A stretch of DNA of 64,000 bases, taken from the NCBI RefSeq assembly GCF_002738225.1, contig NZ_PEBQ01000063.1:1-64000 (forward strand). Direction: 5' to 3'. Both the position numbers and the translations under genes were made by a program. Of this stretch, positions 38,009 to 45,942 are shown one piece after another. Source of the stretch: Acetobacter pomorum. GTDB taxonomy: Bacteria; Pseudomonadota; Alphaproteobacteria; Acetobacterales; Acetobacteraceae. Under the pieces are notes generated by a model. The model saw nothing but the letters and a program-made list of their open reading frames with translations. It was not told the origin of the DNA and searched no databases. Position 1 is the stretch's first letter. Every line of letters begins with the position of its first letter.

Positions 38009-38821
38009 TTACGCGGCAGGCCGCGCTGTTACCCCAAGCCGATACCCCTCCCGCTGAAGTACCTTGATGGATTCTTCGGAATATTTGGCCACAAGGGAAG
38101 AGACATCCCCCGGCGCGCTCCAAAACCCTAAAGTGATCTGAATATTTGCTGGCTTTGGCAAAAAAGAAACCGAGGCCGCAGGATCTTTTAAAACTTTTTC
38201 ATCCTGCGCCAGCAGGCCCAGCAACAGCGCCCGTGCCTTGTCCATGTCATCATTGTAGTCCATCAACAAACTCACGGACCCCAGAAGCCTATCAGATTCC
38301 GAACTGTTAACAACAATATTGTTCGATAATGTTCCATTCGGGACATAAATAATCTCGTTATTCGCATCCAGCAGTACGGTCCGGAACATTTCAATTGAAG
38401 TCACCGTGCCTGAACTGCCACCAGCCGTAATGGAATCTCCTACCTTGAAAGGGCTGAACAGCAATATCAAAACACCGCCGGCAAAGTTTGCCAAGCTTCC
38501 CTGCAGTGCCATGCCAACCGCCAAGCCAGCAGCACCCAAAACAGCCACAAAGGATGTTGTGGCAATTCCCACCATAGAAGCCACACTGATCAGCAAAAGA
38601 GCCTTTAGAAACAGGCCAACAACGCTGAGCAAAAATCCACGCAGTGTTGGCTCTATATGGCTGGCAGCCATCATGCGGCCCATTGCCCGCGTTACGGCGT
38701 TAACAACTTTCCAACCAACAAAAAGTACAATTAGAGCCAGAACAAACTGGCTTACATACCCCAATAATACAGGCAACAACCCACTTAATTGTGACCAAAT
38801 TGAATGAACCTGATTTTCCAT
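38009..38821 (-). CDS. Small-conductance mechanosensitive channel, MscS family
   Basis: This 270-residue protein has three N-terminal membrane helices. The pore helix is rich in Ala and Gly (VLGAAGLAVGMALQGSLANFAGG, about residues 95-117), the MscS hallmark, and is followed by the soluble beta domain FSPFKVGDSITAGG...VPNGTLSNNIVVN. The channel opens when membrane tension rises and releases solutes on osmotic downshock. The ATG at 38821 is favoured by GAGGGG just upstream over a start eleven codons earlier. A terminator follows. Confidence 0.92.
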   Translation of the reverse strand: MENQVHSIWSQLSGLLPVLLGYVSQFVLALIVLFVGWKVVNAVTRAMGRMMAASHIEPTLRGFLLSVVGLFLKALLLISVASMVGIATTSFVAVLGAAGLAVGMALQGSLANFAGGVLILLFSPFKVGDSITAGGSSGTVTSIEMFRTVLLDANNEIIYVPNGTLSNNIVVNSSESDRLLGSVSLLMDYNDDMDKARALLLGLLAQDEKVLKDPAASVSFLPKPANIQITLGFWSAPGDVSSLVAKYSEESIKVLQREGYRLGVTARPAA

Positions 38822-39069
38822 AATCCCCTCTAAATTAGCCTTCGCGTATGTCACACACCAAAATGCAACATACGCATCTTCCCATTAGCGTAGGATATTT
38901 CACGGATATTCGTCATCATTAAGGCCAAATGAAAATTATTCACAAAGTTGCGTAATAATTAACTGGAATCAGCACTAAGCAAAGTGGATGCGCAGAAAAC
39001 CCAAGATTATCTTTATTTTATGGTTTTATATCACTTTGCATGGTCAATTTCACGCTTCAACTTGGCACT

Positions 39070-39549
39070 TTATAGATCAGGCACGTTGCCCGATGTAAAA
39101 CGCACAGAAAAACGTGCAATCTGGCCAGATATTAATGGGCCATGTACACGCCCCTGCACGTGCATATCAACGCCACGGGCATTTTCCATATCTGCCACAA
39201 AACTGCCATTCGTAATGCTAGCAGCACCGCCAATCGTCCAATATGTTCCCGCCAGATCACGCACCCTGCCAAGATTTGTTACGCAAGCTGTGGCTTTTAT
39301 TGTTGCGCTGCCAAATGTCAGAATACCGCCACCTTTGATTTCTACCGTGTAATGACGTGTTCCATATGTAAAAATGCCGTGCCCGGTGCCATAATTCACA
39401 ACAACACCTGTCTCATGCAATATCAGATCAAGGCTTCCATCTGCATGTTTACACTTGGGTTGTGCGTACACAACAGAAGGGATCATCCCAGCAAGTATCG
39501 CTGATGCCAGCCACCGAATCTGCAAAAATCTGGAATAACAGAATGTCAC
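39070..39549 (-). CDS. Small secreted protein, two-copy family (copy 1)
   Basis: I do not recognise this 159-residue protein. It has a signal peptide ending at VVYAQ (about residue 30) and one Cys pair (positions about 33 and 89). The mature part is beta-rich and glycine-rich, with RDLAGTYWTIGGAASITNG as its most distinctive stretch. The start is a GTG at 39549 with AGGAA upstream. The 3' part of a close paralogue lies at 63740-64000, and about four of five residues agree over their common 87 residues. The gene is alone on its transcript. Confidence 0.7.
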   Translation of the reverse strand: MTFCYSRFLQIRWLASAILAGMIPSVVYAQPKCKHADGSLDLILHETGVVVNYGTGHGIFTYGTRHYTVEIKGGGILTFGSATIKATACVTNLGRVRDLAGTYWTIGGAASITNGSFVADMENARGVDMHVQGRVHGPLISGQIARFSVRFTSGNVPDL

Positions 39550-39883
39550 GGGAATATTTCTTCCTTAATACAATATGCGTTCATTTTTGAATAATACCAT
39601 ACAAGACCAATTACAATGGATATAAAAATATAGATATTTACTTATAGAATAAAAGCATACAAGCACACCAACCTTATTTCACGTCAGATTTTGCGCGCCT
39701 ACTGACCGATGCATGCGCAATGTTTATGATTGTGCATTTCCAGCATCACAATGCAAAGTAACATTTCTTGAAAAGATGCTGGTCTTGGCTTTAAACCAAA
39801 AATAAGAACAAAACATCACATTTCCATAAACTAAAATTTTATAACCTTCTCTACCATCTTAAAAATCAATAAAAATCGAATTA
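39550..39883. other. Intergenic region, no gene seen
   Basis: This AT-rich stretch of 334 bases between two minus-strand genes has no open frame with a ribosome site. The only structure I see is a short inverted repeat, TTGCGC at 39691-39696 with GCGCAA at 39715-39720. It presumably holds the promoter of the secreted-protein gene and the end of the oxalate operon transcript. Confidence 0.5.
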
Positions 39884-40165
39884 TCAATCCTGGGAAGAAA
39901 CAAGACTTTTATATTCTGGATGTTTTTCAATAAAGTTCTGTAAAAAATCACATTTGATACTTACTTTTACTTTCCTGCTTCGCGCTGCATCCAACACTGC
40001 ACGTGCCAATCGGCTGCCTGCACCCTGCCCTCTCAGAGAGGCAGGAACTTCTGTATGCAACAGAACCAGAACACCATCCTTATTGGCATAATCCACAAAA
40101 GTTTTCTGACCATTCTGCATCAGTTCAAACCGATGCTCAGACGTATTGTCAACAAGGTCGGTCAT
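39884..40165 (-). CDS. Small GNAT-like N-acetyltransferase (YidJ/NATD1 type)
   Basis: This 93-residue protein of the mini-GNAT group (COG2388) has the acetyl-CoA loop PASLRGQGAGSRLARAVLD (about residues 41-59), then VKVSIKCDFLQNFIEKHPEY at the C-terminus. It probably acetylates a small molecule or protein, but the substrate is unknown. It lies 12 bases downstream of the DUF1275 gene and is the last gene of the oxalate operon. Confidence 0.82.
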   Translation of the reverse strand: MTDLVDNTSEHRFELMQNGQKTFVDYANKDGVLVLLHTEVPASLRGQGAGSRLARAVLDAARSRKVKVSIKCDFLQNFIEKHPEYKSLVSSQD

Positions 40166-40177
40166 CTACTTTTTCTC

Positions 40178-40897
40178 TTAATTGGTGTCATACCGGGAAT
40201 GACGCAGATCATAGACAGTTAGAAGGAGCACAACAATGGGCAGCAAAAGCCCAAAACGTGAGACATGTTCAATAACAGCCCCAAGCATTGCCGAAAGAAA
40301 ATAGCAAAGCCACGCAGCCCCGGGCAGGACAACTTCCTTAAGAGCGGGCCGCTTGGCCTCAAAACGATCTTGATCAAGCCAGACAGCCACATAACGCCCT
40401 ATGAACGCATCCGAGAACTTGACCATGTTGTTTGTTACAACAAGTGTTTGCAGGGAAACACCTCCAAAACGTGCCAGTGTTTCTCCCTGCATTCCCAAGG
40501 CCAATGCCACCAGTGGAAGTTCAACAACATGATGCAACGCGGGTGAAAGACGCGCAAAGGTGACCACAACAAGCACTGCGGCCATCAACATCAATTCCCA
40601 GTACGGCCATTTCATGTAGCGTCGAATCAGGCTGGCGCACATGCATCCGCAAAAAAACAAGCCAATGGCTGTTCCGGTAAGGGCTGCATTCTCCCATTGA
40701 TGCAACGCAACAGACCGCCCGAACTGCACGGTGTTTCCGGTCATGATACCGGGATATATTCTCCCGACGTCCATATAGACCGTGACCTCTACAAACGCGA
40801 CAACGAATGTCAGCCCCACCACCCGCCGAAGCAGGACTGACAATGGTGCTGCCGGACGCACCGGCTGCGTGGGAGAATGTATTACATCAGGCGTCAT
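40178..40897 (-). CDS. DUF1275 (YoaK-like) membrane protein, oxalate operon
   Basis: This 239-residue membrane protein has about six hydrophobic segments and the family signature near the start (GRIYPGIMTGNTVQFGRSVAL, with TGN). It overlaps the CoA-transferase stop by 4 bases, so it belongs to the oxalate operon. Members have no proven function. Its position suggests it may move oxalate, formate or a related ion, but that is inference. A distant paralogue is at 6365-7105. Confidence 0.82.
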   Translation of the reverse strand: MTPDVIHSPTQPVRPAAPLSVLLRRVVGLTFVVAFVEVTVYMDVGRIYPGIMTGNTVQFGRSVALHQWENAALTGTAIGLFFCGCMCASLIRRYMKWPYWELMLMAAVLVVVTFARLSPALHHVVELPLVALALGMQGETLARFGGVSLQTLVVTNNMVKFSDAFIGRYVAVWLDQDRFEAKRPALKEVVLPGAAWLCYFLSAMLGAVIEHVSRFGLLLPIVVLLLTVYDLRHSRYDTN

Positions 40898-42063
40898 TTT
40901 GCCTCTGGTGCGGCAAATTCCTTACGCAACGCCGCGCCCTGCTCATCCAGCTTAGGGGCGCCGGGCCGTTCATGTGGGTCATCATACCCACTGATTTTCA
41001 CCGGGTTACCGGGCATCATCACCCCGCCAGATTTGATCAGCATATTCCGCGCGGCTGTTTGTGGCAGATTTGCCGCCTCTGCTACGTCCAGCAACGGCCC
41101 AACAGGCACACCGGCTTTGTGAATAACATCCAGCCAATGCGCCGCTGGCTGTTTGGAAAGTGCTTTTTCCAATGCAGCTTTCAGCGCATCATTATTGGCC
41201 ATTCTATCATGATTTTCGACAAAACGCGGGTCTGTCGCCAGTTCAGGCGCACCAATCACATCGCAAAGCGCCTTAAAAAGATGGTCATTCCCACAACAGA
41301 TGACAAAAGGCTTGTCCTGCGCCTGAAACACATCAAAAGGCGCCATATAAGGATGGCGATTGCCAATACGCGCAGGGGCTTTGCCTGTAGCAGACCAGCA
41401 CATCAGAGCATGCTGCAAAAATGCCAAGGTGCCATCAAACATTGAAACATCAATGTGTGCCCCTTTCCCTGTGCGCTCACGCGCATAAAGCGCACTGGCA
41501 ATGCCGCAGAACATGAAAACCCCACCACACAGATCAGAAAGCGATGTGCCCCCTACCCGCGTTGGCGGACCATCGGGAAAGCCCGTGGCCATCATGATGC
41601 CGCTCATGGCCTGCACAATAGTATCGTAGGCAGGATAATGTGCGAGCGGGCCTGTCTGACCGAACCCTGATGAAGATGCATAAATCAACCGTGGATTGAT
41701 CTTTGCCAGTTCCTCATAATTGAAACCCAAACGGTCCATCACGCCGGGGCGGAAGTTCTCCGCCAGCACATCGGCCTTACGCACCATTTCCAGAAAAATC
41801 GCTCGATCGCCCTCATCCTTAAGGTTAAGGACAATGCTTTCCTTTCCCCTGTTTACAAAAGAGAAGTAAAGCGATTGGTCTCCAACATATGGGCCATAGG
41901 TACGCGTATCATCCCCATGCCCCGGTGGCTCGATCTTGATTGTACGGGCACCCAGATCTGTCAGAATTGTTGTGCCGAACGGACCATTCAGCACATGTGT
42001 CAGATCAATAACGAGGAGCCCATCAAAGGGCCCCTTCGGTTTTGCTGGCGTGGTTTCAGTCAT
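40894..42063 (-). CDS. uctC: Family III CoA-transferase, probably oxalate CoA-transferase (UctC/YfdE-like)
   Basis: This 389-residue class III CoA-transferase has FDGLLVIDLTHVLNGPFG at the start and the catalytic Asp177 in GGTSLSDLCGG. RENFRPGVMDRLGF-like and GKGAHIDVSMFDG segments are also present. Relatives in Acetobacter aceti (UctC) and E. coli (YfdE) load oxalate with CoA from donors such as acetyl- or succinyl-CoA. The gene lies 9 bases after oxc, which supports oxalate as acceptor. With frc interrupted, this enzyme may be the only active oxalate-activating transferase here. AAGGGGG precedes the ATG. Confidence 0.82.
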   Translation of the reverse strand: MTETTPAKPKGPFDGLLVIDLTHVLNGPFGTTILTDLGARTIKIEPPGHGDDTRTYGPYVGDQSLYFSFVNRGKESIVLNLKDEGDRAIFLEMVRKADVLAENFRPGVMDRLGFNYEELAKINPRLIYASSSGFGQTGPLAHYPAYDTIVQAMSGIMMATGFPDGPPTRVGGTSLSDLCGGVFMFCGIASALYARERTGKGAHIDVSMFDGTLAFLQHALMCWSATGKAPARIGNRHPYMAPFDVFQAQDKPFVICCGNDHLFKALCDVIGAPELATDPRFVENHDRMANNDALKAALEKALSKQPAAHWLDVIHKAGVPVGPLLDVAEAANLPQTAARNMLIKSGGVMMPGNPVKISGYDDPHERPGAPKLDEQGAALRKEFAAPEAK

Positions 42064-42072
42064 AATGCCCCC

Positions 42073-43809
42073 TTATTTTCCGGCTTTTGCAGCAGATGGG
42101 GCTGCGGGGGCCTTAACAGCGCTTTGGGGGTTAAGCTTGCTTAGATGCCCGCTTTCTGTTCCTACATGCGGGTCAATAACACAGTTGATCATGGCCGGCT
42201 TGCCAGATGCCAGAGCCGTTTCCAGAGCCTGCTTCAGATCTTCCGGCTTTTGCGCATCGTAACCTGCGCCACCAAAGGCCTCGATAATTTTTTCATAATG
42301 CGCAGAAGCATCCAATCGGGTCACACCCGGATCTGTGCCGTTTCCGCGGTTTACATCATCCCCACGGTAAATTCCGCCATTATTGAACACAATAACAACA
42401 ACAGGCAGCTTGTAACGGCAGATTGTCTCCATTTCCATGCCGCTAAAGCCAAAGGCGCTATCCCCTTCAATCGCCACAATAGGCTTGCCTGTGGTTACAG
42501 CCGCACCAATGGCATAACCAAGCCCAACCCCCATTGTGCCCCAGCTTCCTGGATCAAGGCGGCGGCGGGGCAACTTCATGTCAATGACATTACGCGTCAC
42601 ATCCAGTGTGTTTGCCCCTTCATTGACCAGATAATAATCACGACCTTCCAGAACACCCTTGATGACATTCAACGCCGTGAAGAAGTTCATCGGGTCTGTC
42701 ACCTTTTCCAGACGCGCGGTCATCTTGGCAACATTCTGCTCACGTTTTGCGTTCAGTTCCGCAAGCCAAGCCGGATCTGCCTTTACACCCTTGCTGGCCA
42801 CAGCGGCATTCAGAGCCTTTACGGCCTCTCCAATATCGCCAGGCACTGGCGCAGAAATGGGTCTGTTACTGTCAAACTCACTTGGGTTGGCTTCAATCTG
42901 AATAAATTTTGCCGTGGGAGACCACTGTGGTGCCTTGCCATGTGCCAGCATCCAGTTCAGCCGCGCGCCGATCAGCAGCACCACGTCAGCCTGAGCAAGC
43001 GCCAAAGACCGCGCAGATGCTGCGGACAACGGATGTCCGTCAGGCAAAAGCCCCTTTGCCATGGACATTGGCAGGAATGGAATACCGGTCTTTTCAATCA
43101 GATCACGGATGGCGGAATCTGCCTGTGCATAAGCAGCGCCTTTGCCCAGCAGAATGAGCGGATGCTTTGCCGTGGCTAGTAGGCTGACGGCACGCTCAAT
43201 GGCTTCATCGGTCGGACGTTGTGGCGCTGCGGCATCCACAACCTTAATCAAAGACGCCTGACCAACCTGCGCATCTACTGTTGCACTGAGCACAGCTGCG
43301 GGCAGATCAAGATAGACAACACCGGGCCGGCCAGATACTGCCGTACGGATAGCGCGAGCAACACCTGTGCCAATATCTTCCGGACGATCAATGCGGTAAG
43401 CAGCTTTTACAAAGGGCTTGGCCGCATTCATCTGGTCCAGCTCTTCGTAATCCCCCTGTTGCAGATCAACAATGGCACGATTGCTAGAGCCACTGATCAA
43501 AATCATGGGGAAGCCGTTTGTATTGGCATTTGCTGCCGCCACCAGACCATTTAGAAAACCCGGCGCAGATGTTGTCAGGCACACACCGGGTGTTTTTGTA
43601 AGATACCCGGTAATGGCCGCGGCATAACCCGCCGGCTGCTCATGCCGAAAACTAATAAAGCGCATGCCTTCAGCCTGGCTCAGGCGCGCCAGATCCGTAA
43701 TGGGAATACCAACAACACCGAACATTGTGGAAATGTTGTTGAGCTTGAGGGCTTCAATAACAAGATGGAAACCATCCGTCAGAGTGCTCGGCGCTGTCTG
43801 GTCAGTCAT
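42073..43809 (-). CDS. oxc: Oxalyl-CoA decarboxylase
   Basis: Oxc converts oxalyl-CoA to formyl-CoA and CO2, consuming a proton, with thiamine diphosphate as cofactor. The 578-residue protein has the activating Glu57 in SFRHEQPAGYAAA. The ThDP/Mg motif (about residues 448-482) opens with EGDSAFGFSGMEME and closes with FNNGGIYR. An Ala/Pro/Lys-rich tail of about 15 residues is unusual but harmless. GGAGAG precedes the ATG. It is the central gene of the operon after the interrupted frc. Proton consumption makes this pathway useful for acid tolerance. Confidence 0.95.
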   Translation of the reverse strand: MTDQTAPSTLTDGFHLVIEALKLNNISTMFGVVGIPITDLARLSQAEGMRFISFRHEQPAGYAAAITGYLTKTPGVCLTTSAPGFLNGLVAAANANTNGFPMILISGSSNRAIVDLQQGDYEELDQMNAAKPFVKAAYRIDRPEDIGTGVARAIRTAVSGRPGVVYLDLPAAVLSATVDAQVGQASLIKVVDAAAPQRPTDEAIERAVSLLATAKHPLILLGKGAAYAQADSAIRDLIEKTGIPFLPMSMAKGLLPDGHPLSAASARSLALAQADVVLLIGARLNWMLAHGKAPQWSPTAKFIQIEANPSEFDSNRPISAPVPGDIGEAVKALNAAVASKGVKADPAWLAELNAKREQNVAKMTARLEKVTDPMNFFTALNVIKGVLEGRDYYLVNEGANTLDVTRNVIDMKLPRRRLDPGSWGTMGVGLGYAIGAAVTTGKPIVAIEGDSAFGFSGMEMETICRYKLPVVVIVFNNGGIYRGDDVNRGNGTDPGVTRLDASAHYEKIIEAFGGAGYDAQKPEDLKQALETALASGKPAMINCVIDPHVGTESGHLSKLNPQSAVKAPAAPSAAKAGK

Positions 43810-43915
43810 AATACTCTCTCCAACCCTGCACGGGATGCAATGGGAAAACCGTGCAGGGTGTTCTTTCTGGTAAACTTAGTCTCTCAAGATGCAGTCAATT
43901 TTCGCAACTGCTGTC

Positions 43916-45226
43916 TCAGGCGCAGGTAATTTTCTTATCGCGCAGGCTTTTAATTTCTTCGGCCGAATAACCCAGTTCCGCCAGCACTTCATCCGTATGC
44001 TGCCCAAGCAAGGGCGCGGCCTTGATTTCGGGCGTGAAGCCGCTGAATTTAATGGGGTTGATTGTCAGGAAAGTGCCACGCTTGGGCTGCTGCACTTCAA
44101 CAATCGTGCCAGATTCCCGCAGGTCCGGCGCTTCGGCAATTTCCTTCATGGACAGCACGGGAGAACAAGGCACACGATATTTGGCCAGATGCGCAACTGC
44201 TTCATATTTTGTTTTGTCTGCAATTGCTTTTTCAATCGCGGCAAAAATTTCAAACATATGCGTTTCGCGCGCTTTGGCCGTATTGTATTTGGGGTCTGTT
44301 GCCCATTCCGGCTTACCAATGGCTTCGCAGGTCGGGCCCCAGTCCTGCTCCTGCACCGTGCAGTAAATATAGGCGTTATCGTCGGTTTCCCAGCCTTTGC
44401 ACTTCAAAATCCAGCCGGGCTGACCACCACCGCCAGCATTGCCGCCACGCGGCACCGTATCGCCAAACTTTCCGTTCGGATACTGCGGATATTCTTCCAG
44501 ATACCCTACACGTTCCAGTCTTTGCTGATCACGCAGCTTGACGCGACAGAGATTGAGCACGGCATCCTGCATGGAAACACTGATTTTCTGCCCCTTGCCG
44601 GTCCGTTCGCGCCCAAACAGTGCTGCCAGAACGCCAATCAGCAAATGGTTGCCGGTATTGCTATCACCAAGTGCTGCGGCACTCACCAGTGGCCCGTTAT
44701 TGTTGCCGGGGGCCTGACCATCCACCAGTGGCGCGCCATTCCAGTAACCCGTTGTGGATGTTGCCCCACCCGCGCATTGCGCAACATTTTCATAAGCGCT
44801 CACACCAGCCCATGGGGAGTTTTCACCGAACCCCTTAACGGTGCCGTAAATCAGGCGCGGGTTAAGCTGCTGCAAATATTACCAGGTAAAACCCATGCGC
44901 TCCATTGCACCGGGGCGAAAATTTTCAAGAAGAATATCAGCCCATTTGATGCATTTTTCAAATACAGCCTTGCCTTCCGGTGTCTTGGTGTTCAGTTCAA
45001 CGGAACGCTTGTTACAATTGAGCATTGTAAAATATAGCGCATCTGCATCCGGAATATCCCGCAGCTGGTTACGCGTAATATCGCCCACCCCAACACGCTC
45101 AATCTTGATCACATCAGCACCGTACCATGCCAACAGCTGCGCCGCTGAAGGAACAGACTGCACCCCTCCAAAATCAATGACTTTAATACCATCAAGAGGT
45201 TTGGAATTTTCTGATGTCGTGCCCAT
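43916..45226 (-). pseudogene. frc: Formyl-CoA:oxalate CoA-transferase interrupted by an in-frame TAA
   Basis: The reading frame spans 437 codons from an ATG at 45226 (AAAGG seven bases upstream) to a stop at 43916, but codon 116 (44879-44881) is TAA. Both sides are in the same frame. Upstream reads ...ERMGFTW and downstream [12 protein letters not shown]..., where known Frc proteins have GFTWE(Y/H)IQ(E)(L/I)NPR, so the TAA replaces a conserved Glu (GAA). A single G-to-T change explains it. Everything else looks intact, including the catalytic Asp (LGDSNTG, Asp188 here) and the glycine loop [12 protein letters not shown]. Frc moves CoA from formyl-CoA to oxalate. The options are a recent null mutation, read-through, restart at the TTG of codon 118, or a sequencing error. 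Confidence 0.88.
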
Positions 45227-45942
45227 GGTTCTACCTTTCTTTCAACCTGTTATCTTCTAGGCTGATAGTTTTAATGCGAGAACTAGCATCTCTTACTCTC
45301 GTGTCATAATTATCTTGAAATAACACCGCATAACTTTGATACACATCAAAACCTCCATTAAATTATTTATTATATTTAATAAACGTATAGTTATTATTCT
45401 TATTTTATTTATTATCGTATCGAAATAAAAAGAACTTAATATTATATTAATATCTCATTATTACATTTAAATATAAATAAAAATATGGTATGTGATTATT
45501 TTATTTTATTTTTTACTATATAATTTACTTCAATCACTTTTATCTTCTTTTTTGCCAACATATTCAAAAATGTTTCCAAAACACAAAATAATGTATTTCA
45601 AACAGATTTTAGGCTGACAAACCTGTACAATTCGTTTGGCTGACCGACTATTAAAACACTGCCTCTTCTGACCAATCTCCTGCACCAAAATAAGGTTGTA
45701 AAAAACCTAAGGTCTTTTGGAACTTTAAGCAGTAATGGTCATTCTGCGTTACCCTACTCGTTATAACAGGGGATACGCGCTACGGGCTTTTTTCAACTGA
45801 TGGCATTTGACCTTAATGCAAATGTTGCAATTTCGCAACGTCATGCAAAATATACACAATAGGCATGTTTTTTATGTCGTTCCCTTACCGGAATGGTTTA
45901 CGGCTAACAAAGCAATAACGCTTTACAAGTGGGACATGAAAC
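45227..45942. other. Long AT-rich divergent intergenic region
   Basis: These 716 bases without a gene lie between the divergent oxalate operon and the TonB/amine oxidase cluster. The part from about 45300 to 45560 is extremely AT-rich, mostly runs of A, T and TTATTTA-like repeats. Toward the right side GTTGC at 45824-45828 and GCAAC at 45835-45839 make a small dyad about 104 bases before the receptor start. It must hold the promoters of both clusters and looks suited to a nucleoid protein or regulator. Confidence 0.6.

Noticed and set aside
42145..43179. Plus-strand open frame of 344 codons opposite oxc
   Set aside because: It is a shadow of oxc. Its composition is rich in Cys, His, Arg and Asn, and it has no ribosome site.
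43889..45037. Plus-strand open frame of 382 codons opposite frc
   Set aside because: It is the antisense shadow of frc. The frc side carries the catalytic motifs and the codon pattern.
43916..45226. Possibility that frc is split by a frameshift
   Set aside because: The two parts are in the same frame, so the break is a substitution stop codon, not an insertion or deletion.
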